The position numbers and the translations under genes were made by a program. Below are positions 17,936 through 28,779 of a DNA stretch of 64,000 nucleotides, in pieces. The stretch is from Gnetum montanum. Its lineage: Eukaryota; Streptophyta; Gnetopsida; Gnetales; Gnetaceae. How positions within the stretch are numbered: position 1 is the stretch's first letter; every line of letters starts with the position of its first letter. The DNA lies in the NCBI GenBank assembly GCA_015680685.1, contig MNCI01017535.1, positions 572,832 to 636,831 on the forward strand, in the 5' to 3' direction. The notes under the pieces were generated by a model, which ran no database searches, was not told the DNA's origin, and was given only the letters and a program-made list of their open reading frames with translations.

Positions 17936-18870
17936 TTTCGATGTCAGGACTTGGAAGTTGGTGATGGACTTGCTCTAATGTATCTATGCTATCAATGTAG
18001 GTGTAAGTCAAGCTCTCAGTTGGTTCCATGCATCTAGTTGAATTGTTCTCTTGGTTAACTGTCAGCCACTAGGTGCCTTCCTATCTTATGGCTATTGCAT
18101 ACAGGCAGTATGTTAGTTATTGGTGCACACTGGTTGCATGCAGGCAATGTTAAACATTGTACAAACCAAGACTTCTACATGCAATTACACCCTATGTCAC
18201 TATATGCGATGCATGGAACTTTCTTCTTCTCGATCTTTCCAAATGTATTTTCCTTTGATATTTCTAAGGAAATATCATGTATTCCTAGGCATGCGTCAAT
18301 TTTGCTTAGCCATGCTCTTCCCATTATGATTAGGAAGTCCCCCTTACAGTTTTTAACTTGAATCACTAGAAAAGCAACTAGATACGACCACCCACAAACA
18401 ATGGTGACAATGTCTTCCACTAGTCCTAATGGGATAGTGATGGACTAGTCAACCAACTCTAAATGTATGTTACTCTTTTTTAATGAAGGTAGGTTCTAGG
18501 CTTTGTACATTTCTTGAGAGATTAAGTTGACACCAGAACCTAAATCCAAAAGAGCCTTGAAAGGTTCGTTCCTAACGATTTGAAAATATATAAGAGGACT
18601 TCCAAGATTAGAGAATTTCCTAGGAAGGTGGCCAGCTTTAATCCAATTGGTAATTGCATAAGTCAACATGACCGCATGCGTTAAGTGTAGTCTTTGGTTT
18701 GAAGGAAGCTCCAAAGATTTGAATGGTGGTGAGGCATTTGGAGAATTTGCTGCTTGTGGTTGCAAGGACTTAGATGGACTATTGGTTCTAAAGAAAGATC
18801 TCTTCTTTATATGGTTGTATGAACTAACAGTAGGTTGAGGGTTGACAACCCTTGTAGCATTATGTTGCTG
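17936..18870 (-). pseudogene. Element A protease and PR-RT linker
   Basis: In the minus frame 18897-18496, PFKALLDLGSGVNLISQEMY (about 18560-18505) is the aspartic protease active-site region, with D-L-G-S in place of the usual D-(S/T)-G-(A/S). The next frame (18420-18175) has the block FLIIMGRAWLSKIDA, the conserved second protease block GR.WL. In the linker nearer RT, TVDSE- and MEPTESLTY-like words recur in E, C and H. Stops separate the pieces. Confidence 0.75.
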
Positions 18871-21152
18871 CGGCTGGGTAGGGAGCTCACCCTCCATAGC
18901 TGGAGTAGATGGTAATGGAGCTAAGGGTAAAAGAGGTGCAGTCAGATGAGAAGGATAGTACGTTTGTGAAACCTCTCCTCTAGGAGAAGAAGTTCTATAG
19001 TACTCATGTGTTTGGTAGTGAGACTGAGGAGTAACATGACTGGTAGAGTCATGTGGAGAGATAGGCTACTGCATGTAGTATCCATACCAGTCAGGTTGAT
19101 GGTAAGGGTATTGTTGATGTGGTGGTGGCATTCCCCATGATTGTGGGTGTTGCCATTGTTGATACTATTCATTTGGTTATGGTGGATTTCGACTTAGATA
19201 ATATGTCAAGGGTTGGTGGAACTGTCTTGGGCTACCTTGAGGATAAGGTAACCTTCAGGATGTTTGCCATTTGTTTAATTGTGGGATTAGTGCATACACC
19301 CCAAACTCCTGTAGATGTGAGATTACTGAGCAACATCCCTTAGGATGGTCATATTGACATATCTCACATTCACAATCATTGTTTGTATTCGAATCCACAA
19401 CTTCTTCAACGATGGCAGCTTTTCCCTTACCTTTGTTACATGCATATTCAATTTCTTTCTTTTTTCTCCTTTCTCGGTCACTACCTAGTTCCTTAGAATC
19501 CTCTACTATTTTAAGAATGGTTTGAAATATATTATCTAGGGAGTCTCACATTTGGTCCACCTTTGTTGATACTTCTAATGCAAGTTTTTGAATGGGCAAA
19601 TTTTTCCTATTCACCATCTCTTCAAGTGGTGACTCTTCTTCATCCTCACAAAATCTAACTCCCTTCTTTTGGAGGGAAGGATCTCTATTGTATTCCTCTG
19701 TACTCTCTCTTTTCCTTAACTCTCCTTCCTTTAATATTGGATAGTCTTCCTTGGGCATAAGCCCCAAGGGTTCTTCATGTTTCGTGCCTAAGTCCATCTA
19801 CGAGATGGTGTAATTATTCCATTTGCAAGTAACCATGGCTAGAGCAATGATGTAATAATGCATAATATCGGCCCATGGCAGCATCTAAGGATTCGTGTCC
19901 TCCTTGTTTCCATCCTTGGATTTGCTTTCGCAGGTTGGACACTTGGGAGTACGTTTGATATTTATCATTGAACAGTTTTAACATGGTACTCCATCAGCAA
20001 ATGGATTTTGGTTCTAAGGACCGGTACTAGCTTTCCGCTTCCTTGATTAGTGTTCATGGAAACAACTTGAGTTTTTGCCACTCATTTTCTATGTTTTGCA
20101 AGGCACATGCATCGTGAAATGCTTGCAAATGATTTTGAGAATCAGCATTGTATCCTCCTTCAAATCATGGGATATTGTTCATGTTCAATATTTTGATCCT
20201 ACTTTATTTTTGGTGCCTTGTTGGAATCCTAACGACCTTGGTTATATCTAGCATACTTCTGGTAGCAAGTAGGGGTTCATCGTGATCATATTCTCTATGG
20301 CATCTATAATGCCTATGTTATTCCCTACTCTCCCTCCTTTCATGGTGTGTTTCTCTAGATCCCTTTTCTTGACTATTTTGTCTATTATTCCTATTTTGCC
20401 TACCATTATCCGCAGGGTCTTTCCCTCTACGACTGCATTCTGATCCTGAAGGAGAGGGGGAAGGAGATGATGAAGGTGAAGAGGAAGGAGGACTGTCACC
20501 ATGATGATGCCTGCTACCTTCTCTTTAGTGGACTTGGCCTCAATCGTGGTTACGATCAGAATGTCCATCTTTGTCATGTATTTGTGTTCCTTTTTTGAAC
20601 CCTTTGTGTCCATTGGTACCAGAATCCGGGTTATGGATAGTTGAGTGAATATTTTGATACAAAACCCCTTGACTGAAGTCAATGAGAGGAACATCATTTT
20701 GTGGAAGACCTCCTGAGGCAAATTCACCACCCTCATTTTCACTTAGGACATATGGAACGTCCTGAGACCACTTCCCCTTCATAGATTTATGATGTCTCTT
20801 ATATTAAGTCCCTTTGACATTGTTCCTGCTTAGGTTGATACTCTCTCGAGTCGTGTTCATGCACAATGTACTCTGCCTGTAAGTGCTACATACCAATTTG
20901 TGTGAGAGCACAAAGAAGCATGCTTAGGACTAAACGATTAGGAGGTAACACTATGTTACCTTCTAAATCATGCCAATGCAGTTGTTCATCCTGGTGGAGG
21001 ATAAAGGTAAAGTTTGGTGTATACTCATCGGGATGAATGTATACCACACGAAACTGTTGGGGCACTGGTGGGTCATCAAGTGTAATCCACCTCTGATTAC
21101 TGGTTGTGTCAGACCTAGGTGGTGAAACACTCTCGTAAGAAGAAGGAGACAT
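18871..21152 (-). pseudogene. Element A gag
   Basis: I place the start at the ATG at 21152 (MSPSSYESVS), because it aligns with the gag starts of D and E (MSSS...). The conserved N-terminal block reads NFTFILHQDEQLHWHDLEG. A charged middle part follows, then EDEEESPLEEMVNRK (about 19660), ERRKKKEIE (about 19460) and a short zinc-knuckle-like motif CEICQYDHPKGC (19368-19333, spacing C-x2-C-x3-H-x3-C). A proline/glutamine/tyrosine-rich tail follows. Several stops and frame changes. Gag would form the retrotransposon particle. Confidence 0.75.
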
Positions 21153-21278
21153 GACTAATTCTTTTGTGAACGACACTTTTCTCTTCTCTTTTCTAATAAT
21201 TTTAAGATAACCAACCCTAAGGGTTTGTTCCAATGATAGGAAGATTCCTAAGTTCTAATTAGCACACAAACAACAAAG

Positions 21279-21297
21279 TCCCCAACAACGGTGCCAA
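21279..21297 (-). promoter_or_regulatory. Primer-binding site of element A
   Basis: Directly after the 5' LTR, the minus strand reads TTGGCACCGTTGTTGGGGAC. It is one step from the TGGCGCCGTTGCCGGGGA type that I remember as the tRNA-Asp-like site of Athila-type elements. Reverse transcription would start here. Confidence 0.75.
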
Positions 21298-22143
21298 TGA
21301 TGAGTGGCGAGGTACCCCTACACTCAACCATACAAATATGAGCATTACACATGATTCGGTCAAACTCCAAGGACTAAGTGCTTACATGCCTTCACAGAAC
21401 AGGGATGGGTTAGGCAATTGTTGTCTTCTCAAGCTTACTCGTATGACACGATTTCATGGTTAAGTAAACTTGAGGTATATGATTTTTATGCTTTTTTATG
21501 TTTTATGTCCTGGTGCTAAAGAGGGAAGAAAGAAATTAATTGAATAACTAATTTAAATTAACTAATTAGGTAGGTCCTGGCTAGTCCTAACACCAGCATC
21601 TACTCCTACTTTTTGTACACATCCTAAACCAGTGTAACACTCTTGGGATCACCAAACGCTAATCATTATTGGGTTACCAAGTGTTCCATGCATGCTTGAA
21701 GTGGTCGTACTGAGTGTGCTTACTTGTGAAAATTAAAGAATCAATAAAAGAAACATTAATTAACTAATGAAAGCATTAAAGAACTGTAAATAGCATTAAG
21801 GGTGAGAGATAAGCTATTCTGAATGCCGCAAGGTTTATCACAAAGCTTATCTTTATTTTCAGACACAAGGTGTGCTAAGGTACACAATGCTCAAATAAAT
21901 ATCTGTTCACTTTATGACTCCTATTGCGGGCACTCAAAAATAATTGTAACTCTGAGAGGGAGAAACTGCAAGAGTTTGGGTAAGGGACTAAGAACTAACT
22001 ACCAAACCAAGTGTGCCTGCCTCTTATTTATAGGCAACGAGACAAGTCTCAATATCGGATGTTCGATATCACTTGGCAGGATATGATATCATGGACCCAA
22101 TATCACAGATGTGATATTACGGCCTCGATATCGTGACTCATCA
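21298..22143 (-). repeat. Element A 5' LTR (846 bp)
   Basis: Plus-strand ends are TGATGAGTGGCGAGG and GTGACTCATCA. It has GATATC-type words near its U3 end (22060-22135) and a minus-strand TATA (CCTATAAATAAG) around 22025. It pairs with 13995-14809. Confidence 0.9.
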
Positions 22144-22609
22144 CAAACTATAAAAATTATAAAAGCATGCCAGTCTAAATGCGATTGAGTAGGGAAACAT
22201 TATAAGAAATTTCTTTAAGATTGATAGCTAGGAAACATTGACTATAAGAGGATAATTAGGGGAACTATGGCTAAGTGGAAATAAGAACCAAACCATCTAA
22301 TGAGAATAAGTCATCATCCACAAGATCTAACAAGTGTCAATTTGACATTCATAAAAGTCAACAAATGTCAAGAGTCTACCCACCACCACTAGCAGTCAAA
22401 GATCTTGAAGACTAGCACCACCACACTCTATGCATCATATGAATTAATTGATATGTGTACTCCCACAGACCTATCATATGTTAGTTTTCATTAACACATG
22501 ATCGATGATCATAGTCCAACTACATGCAATTGTCTCAAAACCATGATCATTCTAAAGAAGATGTTTTTTCCAAAGAATATGATAGCAAGTCCTAACCTTC
22601 CTCTATAAC
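22144..22609. other. Spacer between element A and the solo LTR
   Basis: AT-rich, no coding or transposon signature recognised. Confidence 0.4.
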
Positions 22610-23401
22610 CTAACTAATGAGTGGTGAGGTACCCCTACACTCAACCATCGTGTGATCCAGTCGAACTCCAAGGACTAAGTCGTTACGCGCCTTATGGAAC
22701 ACTTAAGGTTAATCAGTCGTTGTCTTCCCAAGCTCACTTGTATTTGTCATGGTTGTATGGTGAAGTGAACTTGAGGTACATGATTTTTATGTCTTTTATG
22801 TTTTTATCGCCTATGGAAAGAGAGGAAAGGATGAAGAGACTAAGTAACTAGCTTTAACTAACTAAGCTTTAATCGTCTTAGCATCAGTATCTATTCCCAC
22901 TTGCTGTTCACACCCTGAACCAATGCAACACTACTGGGATTAGCAAATGCTATTCATTACTGGGATTACCAAGCGTAACGCATGTGCTTGAAGCGGTCGT
23001 ACTGAATGCACTTAACTAGGAGAGTTGAGGGTTGAGAGAGATTAAGTCCTTAAGAAAGCATTTAAACATTTAAGAATAATTAAAGTCCTATTTAGCTTAA
23101 TCCATATGCTGCAAGGTTTATCCAAAAGTTTGTCTTTATTTCCGTACACAATCGTGTGCTCAGGTACAGACTGCTCGAATAAAGATCCGTTCACTTTGGG
23201 ACTTCTACTGCAAGGCACATGGAAATTATTCTAACTCTAGAATGGTAAAATGGCAAGAGTTTGGATAAGGTCTAGATCTAGATGGTGAAACAAGGGAGAG
23301 CCACCTCTTATTTATAAAACTAGTGACAGGCTGCGATATCGCGTACGTGATATCACGTACATGATATCACGGCCCATGCGATATCGTGTCCCATCACTAA
23401 C
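22610..23401 (-). mobile_element. Solo LTR with perfect 5-bp target duplication
   Basis: The LTR body is 22615-23396, starting TAATGAGTGG (T-G mutated to T-A) and ending CCCATCA on the plus strand. CTAAC occurs on both sides (22610-22614 and 23397-23401). No internal region is present, so it probably arose by recombination between the two LTRs of a full element. It belongs to the subfamily of the copy at 1-1290. Minus-strand TATA (TTTATAAATAAGAGG) at about 23303-23317; a GATATC array lies just upstream of it. Confidence 0.9.
23335..23385 (-). promoter_or_regulatory. GATATC palindrome array in solo LTR U3
   Basis: GATATC occurs at 23335, 23349, 23363 and 23380, that is 14, 14 and 17 bases apart. 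The middle ones sit in the 12-base perfect palindrome CGTGATATCACG. In LTR sense the array lies directly upstream of the TATA box, a position suited to transcription-factor binding. Confidence 0.6.
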
Positions 23402-24989
23402 TTAGGGTTGATTAAACATAGAGTTCATTATTGTAGTCAATAGAGGGAATAAAATAAAACCATCTTTAGGGCTCCTAATAGCATACTAGTCCCTTATCTT
23501 CTAGAGAATAATCACCATACCAACTATTATTAAATTCTCAAATCATGATAAAACTAGTTATGTGAGCATCATAAATGCTAGATACCAACCAAATCATCTA
23601 GTGGTGGATAGCTATGAGACTTAGCAAAGCCATTGAAAAGGATGAGACTTTCTAGATGGGACCTCACTTTGCAATGGATTCTTACTGACATGTTAAAAAA
23701 TTACAATTTTGGTTACAAATGCAAACCTATAAAAATATACAAAATAAATAAAAAAAATAAAGAAATATTACAAAATACCATTCTCACCAAAATGAACCCT
23801 AGGAAAATTTCAATTTGACAAAGTAGTCATTCTTCTACCATAAAACTAACAAATAAATAGGCACCCTATGCGTAATTGCAAAATCTTGAAATAGTGCAAA
23901 ACCCAACAATAAAATTTGAAATAAATTAAAAATATAAATAAAAATAATAAATAAGACTCATTATGATAAAACTTATTGACTTTTTAGAAATTCAAAGCAA
24001 CCTCTCAACTACCCTAAATATATGAAAATAACAATATTCAAAATAACTATAGAAAAATCAAAACCAACAAAAAGCCACCATTATTGCATTAAAAGATCAT
24101 AAAAATTTATATGAAACTAGCTAGTAAAGTTAGGTCTATAAGAATGTCAAGTAATGTAATCTTAGCTTCATATTTCACTTTTCTCATAGTTGCCTACCTA
24201 TTCACAGAACCTCTACTACTTCTACACACTTCTAGCTACAACAACATGATGAACTCTACTACCATGTGCTCCCAACTATTGCTATAGGAAAAATCCTTTA
24301 ACACTTCCCAATCTCTGCAATGCCTAAGAATTGCTTACCACTTTGCCAGCATATGCTCATTTGATTGTTATCAAATGTTGAATGTTGCTATGGGTTTCTA
24401 TGTTCCACTCATAAATGTACTAGAGCACCAAGCCTCACTTCTCTGCCAGCATGAAACTTCTACAACTAACTTGAGACTCCTTGGTTTGAGCATAAGGCTT
24501 AATCAAAAATTATATTAACAACTCGCCTAATCTCATCCTATGTTGACTCATAACCAATCATTTCTATAGCCATCTAGAAACTAAGTTATAATTATCCAAT
24601 AAAAAATATAATAAGAGTTACTTGTAAGGTAATGATAATTCATGCCAACTATGTCCTATGTTACACAATGCCTTGACATTATCAATTTGTCAATCAAAGG
24701 TACTCAACTACATCACCTCATATGGTTAGTGAATATATGTTCAATAGTAAAATAAAAAAAATGTAGAATTAAAGTAAAAATAATAAAAAATGAAATCTAG
24801 CAAATTACTTCAAAATATCTAAAATAACCAATAATAATGCCAACTACTTGTGTCGCATAATGCCACACACTAACCCAATAATACTAATTATATGTATCAC
24901 ATAATGCCACACTAATAATACCAACTACACGTCACATAATGGCACATTCTTTGCTAAGCATCATTACCACTAGTGATGAAGGATTTCAA
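23402..24989. other. AT-rich spacer without recognisable genes
   Basis: No coding pattern. Around 24840-24950 a phrase like CACATAATGCCACAC is repeated three to four times at intervals of about 45-60 bases (24850, 24898, 24935), an old imperfect tandem array. Confidence 0.45.
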
Positions 24990-27506
24990 CAAGGTAGAAG
25001 ACATAGGTTTAAGTCACAATAATCATTAATCAAGGATGCTTATTTAAGAGGTGTTACACATGTTGACACTAGCATCAGCATCATCACCCTAGCATCATTA
25101 CATCACCTATGCGACGACATCAAAAGATAACCCAGTTTCAACCCTAAATTAGCTCGGAATAGTGTTGAAAAGCCTTACATTCATTTGCAATCTTCTAAGC
25201 CCCTAAAATTCATCATCTTTATCCTATTTTTCCTCATGAACTAAGGTCTATTCATCTAGTTTTTAAACTCCAATATATATCCCATACATTGTAGCTCTTG
25301 GCCCTCCCTAGGAGGCAAACTCTACTATTGTATTGAATAAAGTACTTTTGTTTATTTAGAAGAAAAATCTAAACACTTCTTACACATTAGTTTCTTATTT
25401 ATTATTCATTGTATACTTTGTTAATTATCCTAAGTATAATTACATCACCTAGATCTTATTCACATTGCTTATATTTTATCAATTTTATCATTAAGTTTAT
25501 TGTTATTTATTGATTCCCTTGTAGATTCTAATTGTGGTTTATTGGCTAAGTCCATATTTGATTATAGGGTTTTGTCCCTTCTTTTTTTATATGTTAATCT
25601 ATTGAGGATTCTAACATTTAAAAATACCATTTATGACCACAAATCATATGCATAAATGTATGATTCATGAAGGGATTGTTGCATATCTATGAGAGAATAT
25701 TTTTGCAGGAACTTTTTTGGCAATAGTAGAAGTATCCTTTAGCTTTCTAGTGTATCATATTTATACTAAAGTTAATAGTTCCTTTTTAGATCTTTATTTT
25801 CTTTGTTAAAACTCTTTGTGTCTTCTTTGAATCTCTTATGTTAGCATTAGTGCAAGTCTTAGATTAAGGCTAATGTATCTCCTATTTTCTCTGGTTGTTA
25901 CTAGCTTTATATCCCTAGCAATATTTGCATTTTTATAATACAATATTTATACTCTACATGCTTTTCATAAATCTTATTTTCTTTGTACCTTTGTTTCTCT
26001 ACATTTTGTTCACTATTAAAAAACAAAACAAAATGAAAATTCTTCATTTCTATATTTTTCTATTTTCTCACATTTATCTTTTTAACTTCAATTTTATTTC
26101 TGCTTTAGCTAGTTTTTATGGTATCATGTCACCCTTCTTTGTTATCATTTTTTTGATGAGTATATATAGGAATATCATTTGTTTAGAATTGTATCATTAG
26201 CAAATCTCAATTATCATGTCTTCATTTAATAACTCTTACAAGTAAGGATGACATATTTTTCTAATGGACAAAATATGCTTACAGGATCTCTTATGTTGTG
26301 AAGGAAATAGATATTTCCCTTCCTCTTAATATCCTTAAGCAAATGGCTAAGTTTGAAGCTACACATAGTCTCCTTCCACTTTTTTTCCTAATCATTAAAA
26401 TCCTATATTCCTCTCTAAAGAAGACATCTAAAGTTTTACAATTAGCTCAAATAACCAACTACTACATCTATCATGTCCACATCATTATCCCTTATATCTA
26501 GTTCATCTTATCAAACCTATCAATCTAACAATTCTAATTTTAATTTTCAAAACTCAATTTATAATTGTAGAGTTGATCCCTCTACATTACTTTAACCAAC
26601 TATCCTTGAATCTTTTGCTTCTAATACTTAGTCATATTCATTAATTTAATACTTATTCAACATGTTTGGTATACCACATCAACTCTTATCCTTCATGTAG
26701 GACATTAATTCTTGTCTTCAAACTATTAAAGATTAAATCGATAGGGTTGTAATGTTGCAACAGATCTCTTCCTCACAACTTTACCAATCTCTTCATCCTA
26801 GTAGCAATATTTTCTCTCAACTTTTTTCCTAGAGAGAGAAGATAAATTAAAGTAAGAAAAGCCCTTTGTCATCAACATGCCTTCTTCGACTACACCTTTT
26901 TCATCTACTCATCAATATAACAATAAGCAAGCCCCATTTATCCTAAGTCTTCATATATTAACACAACCATGCATCATCATGAATCATCCCCTACCCTATA
27001 AGCTAACTTATAAATCAAAAATATCTTTACTCCCACCTCTCCTACCTACGCTTATGCTATCCATAAGGTCATCCCTTTTTTCTTTGCTCCCTACATCCTA
27101 GCTTTATGTTGTAGTAAAGAGTCAATTATATCCCTTGACTTAGGATTCAAGTAAAGGAGTCTTTTCAAGCTCTTGTCAAAGAAAATAAAAATACAAGAAG
27201 AAATGATATTTAAAGAAGAAGAAATTACATGTTTATTCTCCTTCTACTTTTGCACTATTTACTCAAGCTTCTTCTGCTATCAGCTCAAAGGAGGTAGATC
27301 AAACTCTCTTCAATATCACTTCTACATTAACACAAAATTATCAAGAATTGGATCAAAATCTAAAGAAAATCTCTAATTCATTTAATCCTATCCATCAAAC
27401 AAAGATCATATCAGCCATTTATCATGGGCTCCATCATCTTATAGTTTCTTCAACCACTTCTTAGAAGGCTAATTCCTTTCCACAGGTTCAAGAGATTAAT
27501 GCTATC
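24990..27506 (+). mobile_element. Family F relic: LTR remnant and gag-like region, cut by element C
   Basis: 25060-25110 has the CTAGCATCAGCATCATC type of U3 block. 25296-25345 (CCCTCCCTAGGAGGCAAACT, then GAATAAAGTA) matches 57905-57945 (CTCCTTAGGAGGTGAACACT, then AATAAAG), an R-region signature with poly(A) signal. TTGGCTAAGTCC (about 25540) and TTTGCAGGAACTTTTTTGGC (about 25703) also have counterparts at 58196 and 58330. From 26200 on, gag-like fragments occur (KEIDISLPLNILKQMA at about 26300; QQISSSQLYQSLHPSS at about 26757). The frame is lost throughout. The relic ends at the LTR start of element C. Confidence 0.5.
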
Positions 27507-28375
27507 TGATGAGTGGTGGAGCATCCAACACTCTACCATACAAGTCACTTGTGCTTACATGTGAACAAATTGTAATCTATGGATGGACAATGTTATTATG
27601 CTAAGGGTTGATATTAGGTTCATGATCATTGTCTTCCCACTTCAAGTTAGTGAAGGCTAGGGATATGGTTTAACTCTTAGTGAAGCATATGATTGGTTGA
27701 TGTTAGAGGTCCTTAATACTCCTAAAGGTAAACATGATCAAAGATAAATTTTTAAGTCTAATTAACTTGAAAAACATAAATATAGCTTAGCCTAGTGCAA
27801 TGGGTATCCAGTCCTAGTCTACCATACATAACTTGGGCTCATGTAGTCATCACTAGGATTACCAAGTAGTATTACTACTAAGTGAGTCAAGTAATGCCAC
27901 TACTGGGTTACCAGATAACTACAGTTAGCACTTGAAACCAATTGTATCCATTTTTCTTAATAATGATATGTAAAATAAAGTGCTTGAAATGTAAATGATT
28001 AACTAAGAAAACAAGAAAATTATTCTAAGTAAACATAAAGAAAAAAAAGTAGATGCTACAATGATGAAAAGTAATCTTGATCTTCATTGTCATTCATGAA
28101 CTGTCTAGGTATAATTTACTCAAATAAGTATTTTGCACAACTATTCAACATCACACTATGGGCATTCACTCTATTGGTAAAGCAACAAAAACAAATTGCA
28201 AGAGTCTAGCTAAGGATGGAATGAAAATTTATGGATTGTGTGCACAAGTGTTAGTATTTATAGGGTTGCACACATCCCAAGACATCGCATCAATGATGAT
28301 GTAGCATGGGTTCTGACATTGTATATGCAACATCATTGCTACAATATTGTAGTGCAATAAAAATTGACTTCATCA
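27507..28375 (-). repeat. Element C 3' LTR (869 bp)
   Basis: Starts TGATGAGTGGTGGAGCATCC and ends GACTTCATCA on the plus strand, followed by TACCCC of the polypurine tract. It shares with the other LTRs the AAGACAATGATC block and the stretch with GGTTACCA, but is the most diverged subfamily here. Minus-strand TATA (CCTATAAATAC) at about 28253-28263. Confidence 0.8.
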
Positions 28376-28779
28376 TACCCCAATGACTGATTGGAAACTC
28401 ATCCTCAATTTAAAATAAAATGAGGATAGAGTCCCTTACAAAATTGGGAGGTAGATTTGACGTGACATGAATTACTAACTATTTACATGACTTAGAATGT
28501 CATAGTGGTGTTTTTACAAAATGACACAATTACATAACAAGAAAAAAAGCAAAAATTGAAGTAGCTTGATGTAGATCATGTCTAAGCAGTGGAGGCTCTT
28601 CCATCAGCTTCTTCCCTTTGTAATCAGGCTTCTAAAATTAGTAGTAGTTTAGAAGTACCTAAAGCTTATCTTCTTATGTCATTGGGTCATATACCATCTA
28701 TGCTTATTGTGCGATGTTGGATGAAGTAGGTACATCCCATTGACACAACAACTACAAAAACATCTTGTTAGCTTTTATG
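28376..28779 (-). other. Element C polypurine tract and adjacent non-coding stretch
   Basis: The plus strand reads TACCCCAATGACTGATTGG directly after the LTR, the diverged polypurine tract in reverse. The following 160 bases resemble the sequence next to the LTR in A, D and E (GGAAACTCATCCTCAA). The rest up to the extra reading frame shows nothing recognisable. Confidence 0.5.

Larger units (their letters stand above)
13995..22143 (-). mobile_element. Element A: Ty3/gypsy retrotransposon with internal pol deletion
   Basis: Two LTRs (13995-14809 and 21298-22143) flank gag, protease and reverse transcriptase on the minus strand, with a primer-binding site and a polypurine tract at the right places. 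The total is 8149 bases. RNase H and integrase are missing: the frame passes from the RT region (about 16800) straight to the pol-terminal segment (16791). The flanking 5-mers are CTAAC (13990-13994) and CAAAC (22144-22148), a target duplication with one difference. RT blocks and the TGGCACCGTTG primer site resemble the Athila/Tat branch. Frameshifts and stops in gag and pol make it inactive. Confidence 0.9.

Noticed and set aside
24840-24950. Regularly spaced CACATAATGCCACAC words as a CRISPR-like array
   Set aside because: Imperfect, unequal spacing, eukaryotic context; an ordinary decayed tandem repeat.
25925-26200. 91-residue hydrophobic ORF as a membrane protein
   Set aside because: Composition is explained by T-rich DNA, there is no family signature, and it lies inside a gag-like relic.
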